This document shows, one piece after another, positions 45,331 to 53,800 of a DNA stretch of 64,000 nucleotides. Both the position numbers and the translations under genes were made by a program. Location of the stretch: positions 1-64,000 of the forward strand of contig CAYYMT010000002.1 of assembly GCA_964472715.1 (NCBI GenBank), read 5' to 3'. Origin of the DNA: JAFGTP01 sp964472715. Lineage in GTDB: Bacteria; Fidelibacterota; UBA2242; JAFGTP01. Below the pieces are notes generated by a model. The model was not told where the DNA came from. It made no database searches and was given only the letters and a program-made list of their open reading frames with translations. The stretch's first letter is position 1. Each line of letters starts with the position of its first letter.

Positions 45331-46029
45331 TTAATCTCCCGTCTGATCGATCACATATTTTACGAACCATTTTCGCGCCCAGTACCAGGCGATACCGATC
45401 CACAAAATCAGCAAGCCAATATCCAGCCATAAATACCCTGATTTTGTATCCAGAATAGCATAATACAATAAATTCAAAATTGAATGGGTAGGAATAAAGA
45501 AAAAGAGATTCCGGGGAAACAGGCCTAAAAAGCTTAATACCGGTAAAATTGTAAAAACCAAATACAACGGACTGATAAACAGATACCGGTTCACATCCCT
45601 GGCGCGGACACCGAGCGTAATCCCTACCAGGGTATAGATCGCTGATGCCAAAAGTATCGTCACTATCAATACAGGGATATGCAGATCAAACCCCACTAAT
45701 AAAAAAGCAATTGCCAGGCTGCTGATCAATGCCAGAAGTCCCAGTGACAGGACTTTGGCCAGAATGTATTCATGCAGTCGCATGGGAGTTACAAAAAGCG
45801 AGGTCAGGGTTTTTTGGCCTTTCTCCAGCAACAACAATCCACCCACAAAATAAAACCCCAAAACTGTTGGGTCGGTGAATATCACATAAAAGAGTCCGAT
45901 TTTTGTATAATCTCCCGGCAGTTGCCTGATCAATAAAATATAAAACAGGCAGACAAAGAGATAGGCATAATAAAACCCGCTGCGAAACTGAATTTTCACA
46001 TCATTGATAGTGGCGGAGATCAATCTCAT
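45331..46029 (-). CDS. ABC-2-type transporter permease
   Basis: A 232-residue membrane protein with six hydrophobic segments (about 20-40, 50-75, 95-120, 125-150, 155-180, 200-225), of the ABC-2 family. The loop LLLLEKGQKTLTSLFVTPMR following helix 2 is the coupling-type loop, similar to its neighbour. Its start overlaps the stop of the ATPase gene (46026) by 4 nt, and a GAGGCTGAT ribosome site lies just before the ATG. It is one of two different permeases, implying a heterodimeric exporter with the ATPase. Substrate unknown. Confidence 0.85.
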   Translation of the reverse strand: MRLISATINDVKIQFRSGFYYAYLFVCLFYILLIRQLPGDYTKIGLFYVIFTDPTVLGFYFVGGLLLLEKGQKTLTSLFVTPMRLHEYILAKVLSLGLLALISSLAIAFLLVGFDLHIPVLIVTILLASAIYTLVGITLGVRARDVNRYLFISPLYLVFTILPVLSFLGLFPRNLFFFIPTHSILNLLYYAILDTKSGYLWLDIGLLILWIGIAWYWARKWFVKYVIDQTGD

Positions 46030-46880
46030 ATCAGCCTCTTTCCGGTTGTTTTGATAAAAACATCTTCCAGTGTCGCTTCCTGGGAATGGATGGTTTCAAT
46101 TTTATGCTTTTTTATAATCTTTAGAAACTCCTTATTATTCCCCAAATACTCCATGGAAAAATTTTCCCGATTAATTTGTCCATCTACATGATATTCAACT
46201 GATACTGTATTTTCACCGTTTTCCACTTTCAGTTTCTGCGGCGAATCGATCAGATCGATTTTCCCCTCAGTAATAAAAGCAACCCGGTCACAGACTTCGT
46301 CTGCGACATTCATATTGTGAGTCGTCAGAAAAATTGTTTTACCCTTTGATTTTTGTTGCCGGATCAGGTCTTTGACAATTTTCTGATTCACAGGATCAAG
46401 CCCGCTGGTGGGTTCGTCGAGAAACAGGATATCAGCATCGTTGAGCAAAGCGCGACAAAAATTCAGGCGGGCTTTCATTCCTTTGGAAAAATTTTCAAAG
46501 CGGACATCCTTATCTTTTTCTAATCCCACCGCACCCATCAGTTCAACAGGTTCAAGCGTACTGCCTTTGTAAAGGGAACGAAAAAAATTGAGGTTTTCCA
46601 GGGCGGTGAGTTTGCCGAAGAAATTAGGAAATTCAAAGGATACCCCAATATTTTCATAAAAATCAGCCGTGACCCGTTTGATCTCAATACCGTTTAAGAT
46701 GACGGAACCCGCATAATTCTTTAGAATACCGAACAGTATTTTTTGTGTCGTGGATTTCCCGGCTCCCGACGGCCCCAGGAACCCAAAAATCTCACCTTTA
46801 TCCACCTGAAAATTCATACCCTTAATGGTTTCATCCTTCCCATCGGGATAGGTGTAATGCAAATTTTCAACTTTAATCAT
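46026..46880 (-). CDS. ABC transporter ATP-binding protein
   Basis: ATPase of the two-permease ABC-2 exporter, about 284 residues from the ATG at 46880 (GAGG 6 nt upstream); the track-type ATG at 46892 is 12 nt earlier and less well placed. Walker A GPSGAGKSTTQ (about 35-45), an atypical signature FSKGMKARLNFCRALL (about 130), Walker B DILFLDEPTSGLDPVN and switch TTHNMNVADE are present, with a C-terminal extension of about 60 residues typical of drug or antibiotic ABC-2 exporters. The start overlaps the end of the TetR gene by 8 nt. Confidence 0.92.
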   Translation of the reverse strand: MIKVENLHYTYPDGKDETIKGMNFQVDKGEIFGFLGPSGAGKSTTQKILFGILKNYAGSVILNGIEIKRVTADFYENIGVSFEFPNFFGKLTALENLNFFRSLYKGSTLEPVELMGAVGLEKDKDVRFENFSKGMKARLNFCRALLNDADILFLDEPTSGLDPVNQKIVKDLIRQQKSKGKTIFLTTHNMNVADEVCDRVAFITEGKIDLIDSPQKLKVENGENTVSVEYHVDGQINRENFSMEYLGNNKEFLKIIKKHKIETIHSQEATLEDVFIKTTGKRLI

Positions 46881-47487
46881 TTTTGACCTCATTTGTGGTT
46901 AATCCTTTTGCCAGCACTTCTGTGAACAATCTCATCACATCCTCATAAATATCTTCGCCAATTTCTTTTTTATGTAACGGCAACATAAAAAATCCACGGA
47001 GAAGCCCGATGATAATCGCCGGATTTTCTTTGACCAGATCACCCTGTTCCTGAAAAAATTTTATAAACTCGCTGGATTTTTTAAAATCCTGTGCAAAATG
47101 GGCTTCAATTCGTTCAGGCGGTAATTTTAAATACAAGCGCTCAACCAGGTTTTCTTTAAAAAACATTTTGAAAATTTTATTCTCATCGGTTTCTTTCAGG
47201 GATTGCTTTACCAGGCGACGAATCGCTGATTCAGCGCTTCTCTCTGATGTCATTAATTCATCAAGCAATCTGTCACGAAACTTTTCCTGTTCTTCCAGCA
47301 CGGCAAAAAGAATATCTTCCTTGGAAGAAAAGATATTATAAAAGGTGCCCTTGGCGACTCCGGCGGCCGCGGTAATATCGTCTATACCGGTCTTTTTATA
47401 TCCCAGTGTGGAAAATAATTTTGTGGCTTCATCAATCATTTTCTGTTTGTAAAAATTTTTTTCTTTATCTGTAAACTTACGTGTCAT
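46873..47487 (-). CDS. TetR/AcrR-family repressor
   Basis: DNA-binding regulator of 204 residues. An N-terminal TetR HTH spans about 12-60 (KLFSTLGYKKTGIDDITAAA, then GVAKGTFYNIFSSKEDILFAVL), followed by a helical ligand domain with no recognised ligand signature. It is the first gene of the transcript that runs on into the ABC exporter genes, overlapping the ATPase gene by 8 nt, so it is likely a self-controlled repressor of the exporter. A 230-nt intergenic region on its upstream side separates it from the divergent reductase gene and is where its operator would be. Confidence 0.92.
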   Translation of the reverse strand: MTRKFTDKEKNFYKQKMIDEATKLFSTLGYKKTGIDDITAAAGVAKGTFYNIFSSKEDILFAVLEEQEKFRDRLLDELMTSERSAESAIRRLVKQSLKETDENKIFKMFFKENLVERLYLKLPPERIEAHFAQDFKKSSEFIKFFQEQGDLVKENPAIIIGLLRGFFMLPLHKKEIGEDIYEDVMRLFTEVLAKGLTTNEVKND

Positions 47488-47719
47488 CGGTCACTCGCTC
47501 TCTAATTTTAAACCTCTGTGACTATTTCTATTAATTTAGTCATTGATAATTTACGCCTTACAATTTTAATTACAAATCTTTTTTTTATGGCATACTAACT
47601 TTAAGATTGTAACCTTAAAAAATCTAATTCGTCCAAGATTATCAGGGAATTTGAAAATTGAATAACTCTTTTATATATTGAAATTGTTATGAAAATCAAA
47701 CACTAAAGCGGAGAATTAA

Positions 47720-48703
47720 ATGGACTTTAACCTCAATTTCAACATGCCCGAAAACAAAGGTGAATACAAAATCAAAAGCATGAATTCCAATGAATTATAT
47801 GACATTTTGATTTTAGGCGGCGGTCCGGCGGCCCTGACAGCAGCTGTATACTGTATGCGCAAAGGTGTCAAAACCGGTCTGATCACCGACAATGTCGGCG
47901 GACAGGTAGCCGAAACCGCCAGTGTTGAAAATTATATGGGGTTCAAATATATCGAAGGCATGAGCCTGGTGGAAAAATTTGAAGAACAGGTCAAACAGTT
48001 TGAAATCGGTTTCCTGGAAAAATTTCCCGCTATTAAAATTGAAGGGGATCAGGAAAAAATAGTAACGGTTAAAGGTGGCAGGCAATTCAAATCCAAAGCC
48101 GTGATTGTTGCCACCGGAAAAAGTCCCCGCTGGCTCAATGTTCCCGGTGAGGAAAAATTCAAAGGCAATGGCATCGCTGTTTGCGCCACCTGCGACGCGC
48201 CCCTTTACAAAGATAAAAAAGTAATCGTGGTGGGCGGCGGCAATTCAGGTGTGGAAGCCGCCATTGATCTGGCCAGAGTTGCCAAACATGTCACAATTAT
48301 TCAATTCATGGAAGATTTTACCGCTGATAAATCCCTAATAGATAATCTCAAAACCTATGATAACTGGGATGTCTATTTTAATTCACAGGTCACGGAAATA
48401 TCCGGAGATAAACGAATTGAACAGGTGGATATAGAAAATCGAACAACCAAAGACCATAAACTAATTGGCACCGACGGACTTTTTGTAGAGATCGGCTGGA
48501 TTCCAAATACGGATTTTCTGAAAGATACATTAACCCTGAATGAATGGAATGAAATAATTGTGGACTGCCAATGCAAAACCAATGTTTCCGGCATTTTTGC
48601 CGCCGGCGATGTAACATCAGTCCCTTACAAACAAATAATAATAGCAGCCGGTGAAGGGTCAAAAGCCGCCCTGGCTGCCTACGAATATATACTGAAGAAC
48701 TAA
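47720..48703 (+). CDS. AhpF-like thioredoxin reductase
   Basis: FAD- and NAD(P)H-dependent disulfide reductase of 327 residues. The FAD motif ILGGGPAALTAAVY (about 31-44), the redox pair CATC at 155/158, the NAD(P) motif VVGGGNSGVEAAID and the C-terminal GIFAAGDVTSVPYKQIIIAAGEGSKA block are all present. The segment VEIGWIPNTDFLKD and the C-terminal block resemble the reductase half of AhpF more than short TrxB. About 25 N-terminal residues precede the FAD domain. A GGAG lies 8 nt before the start. The next gene, 17 nt on, encodes a two-CxxC thioredoxin-fold protein, the likely electron acceptor. Confidence 0.9.
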   Translation: MDFNLNFNMPENKGEYKIKSMNSNELYDILILGGGPAALTAAVYCMRKGVKTGLITDNVGGQVAETASVENYMGFKYIEGMSLVEKFEEQVKQFEIGFLEKFPAIKIEGDQEKIVTVKGGRQFKSKAVIVATGKSPRWLNVPGEEKFKGNGIAVCATCDAPLYKDKKVIVVGGGNSGVEAAIDLARVAKHVTIIQFMEDFTADKSLIDNLKTYDNWDVYFNSQVTEISGDKRIEQVDIENRTTKDHKLIGTDGLFVEIGWIPNTDFLKDTLTLNEWNEIIVDCQCKTNVSGIFAAGDVTSVPYKQIIIAAGEGSKAALAAYEYILKN

Positions 48704-48720
48704 CTAAAAAGGAGTTTATT

Positions 48721-49365
48721 ATGAGTCTTTTTAATGAAGAAGCACAAAAACAAATAAAGACAATTCTTGATAAAATGGAAGATAAGGTTGAACTGATTTT
48801 TTTTACTCAGGAATTTGAATGTGAGAGTTGCAAGGATGCCCATGAATTTGTAAATGAAGTATCAGCACTAAGTGACAAACTGGATTTTACGGTTTATGAT
48901 TTTGTGAAAAACCAGGATGAAGTAAAAGCATTGGGAATCAAACAAATTCCGGCCATTGCCCTGGCGGATAAAGATGGAAACGATACACGAATGCGTTTTT
49001 ATGGCATTCCCGGTGGGTATGAGATCAATTCTTTTCTCACCAGTGTGGTAGAAGTTTCCGGCGGCGGCGAGCCTCTGGAGGAGGCCATTATGGAACGCAT
49101 TAAAAAAATAGAAAAAGATGTCCATATCCAGGTTTTTGTCACCATGAGTTGTCCTTACTGCCCGCAGGCGGTTATCAATGCCCATCGCCTGGCCCTGGAA
49201 AGTCCGAAAGTAGTTGCTGATATGGTGGAAGCCGGGACTTTTCCCCATTTATCCAACAAACATAATGTCACCGGAGTCCCGAAAATTGTGATCAATAATG
49301 GCGCTGAAGAACTGGTTGGCGCGCAGCCACTGGAAGTGATGCTGGATAAAATAGAAGCCCTCTGA
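48721..49365 (+). CDS. Protein disulfide oxidoreductase (glutaredoxin-like, two CxxC)
   Basis: A 214-residue protein with two thioredoxin folds, the layout of PDO and of the AhpF N-terminal domain. The first fold has a CESC pair at residues 34-37 and a cis-Pro loop in IKQIPAIAL; the second has CPYC at 144-147 and cis-Pro in VTGVPKIVI. It likely passes electrons from the upstream reductase (17-nt gap) to other proteins or a peroxidase. No peroxiredoxin is nearby. A strong AAGGAG precedes the ATG. It is cytoplasmic, with no signal peptide. Confidence 0.88.
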   Translation: MSLFNEEAQKQIKTILDKMEDKVELIFFTQEFECESCKDAHEFVNEVSALSDKLDFTVYDFVKNQDEVKALGIKQIPAIALADKDGNDTRMRFYGIPGGYEINSFLTSVVEVSGGGEPLEEAIMERIKKIEKDVHIQVFVTMSCPYCPQAVINAHRLALESPKVVADMVEAGTFPHLSNKHNVTGVPKIVINNGAEELVGAQPLEVMLDKIEAL

Positions 49366-49385
49366 TTTTTTTATAAAATATAACG

Positions 49386-49414
49386 AAAGGGGAGCTGTTA
49401 TCGCTCCCTTTTTT
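49386..49414 (+). terminator. Intrinsic terminator of the reductase pair
   Basis: Plus-strand stem AAGGGGAGC/GCTCCCTT (one G-U pair) around TGTTATC, followed by a T run, 20 nt after the stop of the disulfide oxidoreductase gene. It separates this pair from lepB. Confidence 0.9.
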
Positions 49415-49476
49415 AATTCTGGCGGGAACTATTCAAATTAAAAAAACGTAGTAAAAGCAATTATGGGAGATCAATA

Positions 49477-50286
49477 ATGACCAAAGAAAAAATTATCAGC
49501 GAAATTAAATCCTGGACGATGATCATATTGATTGCTTTTATAATCAAGTCATCGATTTTTGCCGCTTACTTTGTACCCACCGGATCCATGGAAAATACAA
49601 TCCTCACCGGCGATTTTCTGATTGGAAACAATATGAGTTATAATATCCATACACCTGACCGGATTGGCATTCCTTTTACCAAAATCGGCCTGGATATTCC
49701 CCGCTTACAGATGCGCGGCTTTAAAAAACTTCAGCAAGGTGATATTGTCATCTTCCGCTATCCGAAAGACCACTCCCTCAATTATGTCAAACGGTGTGTA
49801 GCCTTACCGGGCCAATACCTGCAAATCATTAACAAGCAAATAATTGTTGATGATAAAATATTTTCCAATGCCGCTGAAACTAAATTTACGCGGGAAAATA
49901 GCTATGGAAATCACCTGGTGAATCGCGGTATTTTCCCAAAAAACAACGGGAATGAGGACAATTATTCGGAAATCTATGTGCCGCAGAAAGGTGATACCCT
50001 GTATTTTAACGATCATAATTTTGAACTGATCAAAAATGTAGCCTGGTTGTCCGGAGATTCTATTTCGAAAAAGGATGCGCAGCAATATTATGTGACAAAA
50101 CAGCATTACTATTTCATGATGGGTGACAACCGGGACGAAAGTTATGACAGCCGGTTTTGGGGGTTTGTACCCGAATCCCTGATTGTCGGAGAACCACTGA
50201 TTCTGCTGTCTTCCTTTGACCTGGACCAACCGGGCTGGAATATTTTTAACCGCATCCGCTGGCGCAGGATTGGAAAACTTTTTTAA
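49477..50286 (+). CDS. lepB: Signal peptidase I
   Basis: Membrane serine protease that removes signal peptides. An N-terminal helix (about 12-32) anchors the 269-residue protein; the catalytic Ser is in PTGSMENTIL (S37) and the catalytic Lys in VKRCVALPG (K105). Downstream segments MMGDNRDESYDSRFWGF and FVPESLIVGEPL are the conserved S26 boxes D and E. A small domain insertion (about 120-180) separates the Lys region from box D, as in other larger homologues. A GGGAG ribosome site precedes the ATG. It is transcribed alone, followed by the repeat island. Confidence 0.95.
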   Translation: MTKEKIISEIKSWTMIILIAFIIKSSIFAAYFVPTGSMENTILTGDFLIGNNMSYNIHTPDRIGIPFTKIGLDIPRLQMRGFKKLQQGDIVIFRYPKDHSLNYVKRCVALPGQYLQIINKQIIVDDKIFSNAAETKFTRENSYGNHLVNRGIFPKNNGNEDNYSEIYVPQKGDTLYFNDHNFELIKNVAWLSGDSISKKDAQQYYVTKQHYYFMMGDNRDESYDSRFWGFVPESLIVGEPLILLSSFDLDQPGWNIFNRIRWRRIGKLF

Positions 50287-50326
50287 TCTGAATTCCGATC
50301 ATTTCTGAATTTTCTTTCGTTTCATT

Positions 50327-50405
50327 CGTTCCCAAATCCCCCCATTCACTCGTTCCCAAATCCCCCCATTCACTCGTTCCCAAATTGTATTTGGGAACGC
50401 ACCCA
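50327..50405. repeat. Three-fold 24-bp direct repeat ending in a palindrome
   Basis: The core CGTTCCCAAA starts at 50327, 50351 and 50375, a 24-bp period with CCCCC-rich spacers. The last unit forms a perfect 11-bp inverted repeat, CGTTCCCAAAT and ATTTGGGAACG round TGT (50375-50399). A second copy of the final part lies at 50755. The unit has no unique spacers, so it is not a CRISPR. Confidence 0.85.
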
Positions 50406-50492
50406 CCCGAAGTTTCAGAACCATTTTCCAAATATAATGTGAGCACAAGTAGCAACACTTCTCAATAACATTGTCCGGAGTATAGTTCAGGA

Positions 50493-50510
50493 AGTAGGCT
50501 GAAGCCTACT
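50493..50510. repeat. Short palindrome AGTAGGCT-GA-AGCCTACT
   Basis: Perfect 8-bp arms around GA. It looks like a REP-type dispersed palindrome. No function is evident. Confidence 0.7.
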
Positions 50511-50535
50511 GGCTGTTTCGATTTAGCTTTTTCTC

Positions 50536-50555
50536 CACCACAATGAATTGTGGTG
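50536..50555. repeat. Short palindrome CACCACAAT/ATTGTGGTG
   Basis: Perfect 9-bp arms round GA, 26 bp after the previous palindrome. It has no T run, so it is not a standard terminator. Confidence 0.7.
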
Positions 50556-50581
50556 TTATTCTGAAATTCTTTCACTCGTAG

Positions 50582-50697
50582 GGCTGTCCCAAAAGGTACA
50601 ATAATTATTAAAATTCAGGGTTATTTTATATTTCACCGAACAGGACAATAGGAATTGTCCTCTACATTTTTTTAACAAAGAAACTTTTAAGACAGCC
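50582..50697. mobile_element. Possible 116-bp MITE with GGCTGTC ends
   Basis: The left end GGCTGTCCCAAAAG and the inverse of the right end GGCTGTCTTAAAAG agree at 12 of 14 positions, forming terminal inverted repeats. It carries no gene. An internal palindrome (AGGACAAT/ATTGTCCT, 50642-50661) sits near the middle. Similar GGCTGTCCCAAAA ends are known from DDE-transposase insertion sequences, so this is probably a non-autonomous remnant. The TA before the left end is not mirrored exactly, so target-site duplication is unclear. Confidence 0.5.
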
Positions 50698-50729
50698 GCT
50701 TATTCTGATATTTCTCCTTGCAATTCACT

Positions 50730-50785
50730 TCGTTCCCGAATCCCCCTATTCACTCGTTCCCAAATTGTATTTGGGAACGCATCCA
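50730..50785. repeat. Second copy of the CGTTCCCAAAT palindrome unit
   Basis: Contains CGTTCCCGAATCCCC at 50730 and a perfect copy of the 11-bp-arm palindrome at 50755-50779, in the same direction as the unit at 50375 and 380 bp away. The two copies bracket the other palindromes and the MITE-like element. Confidence 0.8.
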
Positions 50786-50788
50786 TTA

Positions 50789-52591
50789 TTATTTTACCAA
50801 TACCATTTTTCTGGTGGTCACCAATCCTGCATCAACAAACAACCGATAAAAATATATTCCACTGGAATATTGCGAGCCATTCCATTTTGAGGAATAATTA
50901 CCAGCAATTTGTAATTTATCTACCAGGGTATCAATCTTACGGCCGTTAAGATCAAAAACTGATAACTCAACAGCACCATTTTTCTTTAATGAATATTCGA
51001 TAGTTGTCTCGGGATTAAAAGGATTGGGATAATTCTGTTCCAATTGAAACTTTTCCGGTAATGCCGCCTCATCCCCGATAGTGGTTTCCGCTACCTGGAC
51101 AATTTCCAGGCCATGGAGAAAGGCAAAATCCTGTGTCGCAGAAAAATGAATATCAATGACACAATCATTCACTTCGATATTTTCCACCAGCAAATCATAA
51201 GCGGTGTGAATTCCGCCGGCTTCCTTAAACACATCCAGTCCTTTGACCACATAATCACCTTCAATATTGATATCAAAGACCCGTTGGTCACTGGCAGTAA
51301 AATAATTCTCAGAAAACATCAGTTTCACAGTGTAAATGCCTTTTGGAACCCGTACCTTATACATTACAAAATCCCGTATTTCGGTACGATAAACAGCGTC
51401 CAATGTAGTATTAGCGATAGGTTGTGTAGTTGAGCCTTCAGCACCGGGCATATAGCCGTAATTCTTTTCGAAATCCCACTCCTGGCCTGCCAGAAAATCT
51501 CCGGTAGCATCACCACCGACATTGATCTTCAGCGGATAAACATACTGCGGTGGATTCACAATATTCAAAAATTTTGGCGCGGAAACATTGGGTGTGGCCG
51601 TGCTGTCCTCAATATTCGTTACCATAATATCATGGGCCACAGACATATCATAATCCTTTACCGAAAGAATGACATCCCGTTGATTCTCCTGTAATTCAAT
51701 GGCTGTGATTTCACCACCATTGCGCAAAATATAATTAGCAGAATTTTCCGCGCTGGCTTTCAAAACCGGCTCGGAGAACTCAATCTGAATTTGATGTCCG
51801 TCATACCAGGCGCCCTGGGGAATGGGTGGATTTTTGTCCGTGTAACCGGTATTGGTTCCATCTGTCAGGCAAAGTACCAGGTTACCGTCCCGGAAAACTG
51901 CATTGTCTTTTATGAAATCACAGTTATTTCCAACAAAGGTATGGGTCGCTTTTCCCCAGCGGTTTTGGTCCCAGCTGTCAAAGTCATCTTTCCACTGAAG
52001 CGTAAAATTATTGTCCGTTCCCACGTCCCCGCTACCCGGTGTGTGGGTGGCGTAACTGACGTAATCATAATAAGCGAATTTCGGTAATGTAGCCGGATCA
52101 AGGGTACCCACCCAGTTTTGATAGGCCGGGGGCCAGATATTCATCATGATCTTTTGGCCCCGGTCCAGGGCTTCGATATGCGCGCCGGTCTGACGGTGCA
52201 TTTCCACCCCGTCAATAAACCAGGCCACATATTCCGGCGTCCATTCAAAAGCATAAACATGGAAGTCATCCGCCGGATCAAAATCCACCTGTTGATGATA
52301 GACATGGTTCTGCTGCCCCGGTGTAATGGGATTGAACTGGACATCATTGTCATAGCGGCCCAGGATTTCTATATCAATTTCATTCCAGGCGGCGGTGCCT
52401 TCCCCTCCCAATTCATGGTAAGTAAAAAAAGTCGATGTATGCCCGGGGCCGATGGAAGATCTGTAGCGCACTTCAAAGCGGCCATAGGTAAAGGTGTCAT
52501 GGGTACGGTATTCCGCACCTTTGTAAGTTTTACCGAACGCAGTCCAGCAAAGTACTATCAAAGCCAATATTAGTTTCATGATTTTTTGCAT
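50789..52591 (-). CDS. Secreted GH16 beta-glucanase with malectin-like and sorting domains
   Basis: An extracellular glycoside hydrolase of about 600 residues, starting at the ATG 52591 (AGGA upstream) rather than 52609. A signal peptide (about 1-20) precedes a GH16 domain (about 25-185) with the catalytic EIDIE (about 71-75, NEIDIEILGRYDNDVQFN), the lichenase-like SSFFTY-type strand and DFHVYAFEWTPEYVAWFIDG. This subgroup hydrolyses mixed-linked or 1,3-beta-glucans. A malectin-like carbohydrate-binding domain follows (about 350-500, YPLKINVGGDATGDFLAGQ). The C-terminal 75 residues are a sorting domain (NYPNPFNPETTIEY and IYFYRLFVDAG) for type IX secretion. It is preceded by a terminator for the PorV-like gene, so it may have its own promoter. 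Confidence 0.9.
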   Translation of the reverse strand: MQKIMKLILALIVLCWTAFGKTYKGAEYRTHDTFTYGRFEVRYRSSIGPGHTSTFFTYHELGGEGTAAWNEIDIEILGRYDNDVQFNPITPGQQNHVYHQQVDFDPADDFHVYAFEWTPEYVAWFIDGVEMHRQTGAHIEALDRGQKIMMNIWPPAYQNWVGTLDPATLPKFAYYDYVSYATHTPGSGDVGTDNNFTLQWKDDFDSWDQNRWGKATHTFVGNNCDFIKDNAVFRDGNLVLCLTDGTNTGYTDKNPPIPQGAWYDGHQIQIEFSEPVLKASAENSANYILRNGGEITAIELQENQRDVILSVKDYDMSVAHDIMVTNIEDSTATPNVSAPKFLNIVNPPQYVYPLKINVGGDATGDFLAGQEWDFEKNYGYMPGAEGSTTQPIANTTLDAVYRTEIRDFVMYKVRVPKGIYTVKLMFSENYFTASDQRVFDINIEGDYVVKGLDVFKEAGGIHTAYDLLVENIEVNDCVIDIHFSATQDFAFLHGLEIVQVAETTIGDEAALPEKFQLEQNYPNPFNPETTIEYSLKKNGAVELSVFDLNGRKIDTLVDKLQIAGNYSSKWNGSQYSSGIYFYRLFVDAGLVTTRKMVLVK

Positions 52592-52611
52592 ATTACATTT
52601 CCTGTTCATTT

Positions 52612-52657
52612 ATAAAAAAATGTTTCTCTCCCGAAGATTTAACTCCGGAAGAGAAAC
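52612..52657 (-). terminator. Strong intrinsic terminator after the PorV-like gene
   Basis: On the minus strand a 15-bp stem (GTTTCTCTTCCGGAG paired with its complement, with two G-U pairs) closes a 6-nt loop and is followed by seven T residues (plus-strand A run at 52614-52620). It ends the cargo/PorV transcript before the GH16 gene. Confidence 0.88.
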
Positions 52658-52686
52658 AAAAAGAAGGAGACATTCATATTTGAAAT

Positions 52687-53751
52687 TTACAGACTAATTC
52701 CAAATGTATAGACGTGTACATTTCCCAGCACACCGATATCCCTGTAAGCATAATCAATTTTTAGCGCTGTATTTTTCAGCATATTGATTTGCACACCGCC
52801 ACCGACAGTCATACCATAAATGGACTCATCCATAAACAGCCCTTTATAACCGGCGCGGGCAAAGAGACTGCCGGTGCCCGGAATTTTCAGTTCGTATTGT
52901 CCACCTATATTGATGGATTCACTGTTATTGTTGGGATGTAGCGCATCAGCAGATACTGTCAACGCATTATACCGATTATTGATAGGAATCCAGGAAACAC
53001 CGATTCTGAAAATTAAAGGCAATTCCCATTCACTCATGCGAAATTGACCGGGAACATCTTTGAAATTTCCATTTTCATCGGGTGCGATGTCAATGGGATA
53101 AACCAGATCAATGCCATCGTATTGCATTTTTGTTCCGTAGTTGGAAATGCTCATTCCGATTCGCAACCCGTCTTCCTGTCTGCCGGTTGTGGAGAAAAAT
53201 CCCGTGGACACCAGGGCCCCCAGGTCAATCGCCATGGCGCTGGCTTTGGAATGCCATATCTGTGAGGAGACATATTTGGCATTCGCCCCAAAACTGAACC
53301 ATTGGGCCAATTTACGTGCAAATCCAAGACTGAAACTATACTCATTGGATGTAAATTTTTCCCCTGTACCTTCCTGCATGGATAAAGTGGTGACATCGAT
53401 ATCCCCGTAATCAATATGATGTATTCCGCCTGAGACAGTGCCGACGCCGGGAATAATATAGGCGCCAACAAAGGCGGTTGTGTTGATATCCACCAGCCAG
53501 GGTTGCTGCATGAATAAAAATTCACCACCCTCCATATGGGCCAAACCCGCCGGATTCCAATAAAAGGATGATATCTGACCGGGAATAGCCACAAAAGCAT
53601 CGCCCATGGCCATTCCGTCGCTGCCAATTCCTGTTTCCAAAAAATTGCATGCTGTGGTTCCCACTCTGTATGGCTTTTGCGCAAAAAGTGTCCCCAGCAT
53701 TATTGTGATCAGAATTAGCATCGTAACGGGTAATTTTATCTTATTTACCAT
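52687..53751 (-). CDS. PorV/UPF0164-like outer-membrane protein
   Basis: A beta-barrel outer-membrane protein of about 354 residues, with a signal peptide (MVNKIKLPVTMLILITIMLG) from the ATG 53751, chosen because AAGGACAATT precedes it. Longer starts (53790, 53838) overlap the upstream gene. The N-terminal GSDGMAMGDAFVAIPGQISS and FYWNPAGLAHM match the UPF0164/PorV family, where PorV carries cargo to the type IX attachment complex. Alternating hydrophobic strands fit a 14-strand barrel. It is encoded 50 nt downstream of a 1171-residue cargo protein, so it may be a dedicated partner (inference). Confidence 0.82.
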   Translation of the reverse strand: MVNKIKLPVTMLILITIMLGTLFAQKPYRVGTTACNFLETGIGSDGMAMGDAFVAIPGQISSFYWNPAGLAHMEGGEFLFMQQPWLVDINTTAFVGAYIIPGVGTVSGGIHHIDYGDIDVTTLSMQEGTGEKFTSNEYSFSLGFARKLAQWFSFGANAKYVSSQIWHSKASAMAIDLGALVSTGFFSTTGRQEDGLRIGMSISNYGTKMQYDGIDLVYPIDIAPDENGNFKDVPGQFRMSEWELPLIFRIGVSWIPINNRYNALTVSADALHPNNNSESINIGGQYELKIPGTGSLFARAGYKGLFMDESIYGMTVGGGVQINMLKNTALKIDYAYRDIGVLGNVHVYTFGISL

Positions 53752-53800
53752 AATTGTCCTTATATTTGATAATTTTTTCATCTTACTCATATCCTGATCT

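Larger units (their letters stand above)
50287..50788. other. Gene-free 500-bp repeat island
   Basis: I see no credible coding gene here. The stretch holds two copies of a CGTTCCCAAAT palindrome unit (listed below), three other short palindromes and a short inverted-repeat element. Both neighbouring genes (lepB and the GH16 enzyme) converge on it, so its transcripts are 3' ends only. Confidence 0.8.

Noticed and set aside
50327..50405. CRISPR-like array
   Set aside because: The period is 24 bp with nearly identical C-rich spacers, and there are only three units with no cas genes nearby.
50246..50458. A 70-residue minus-strand frame with a GTSEWGDL peptide repeat
   Set aside because: The peptide repeat comes from the 24-bp DNA repeat in the island. 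It overlaps the 3' end of lepB and there is no ribosome site.
53151..53684. A 177-residue frame in another phase of the PorV-like gene
   Set aside because: It overlaps a gene with clear signal peptide and family matches in a different frame.
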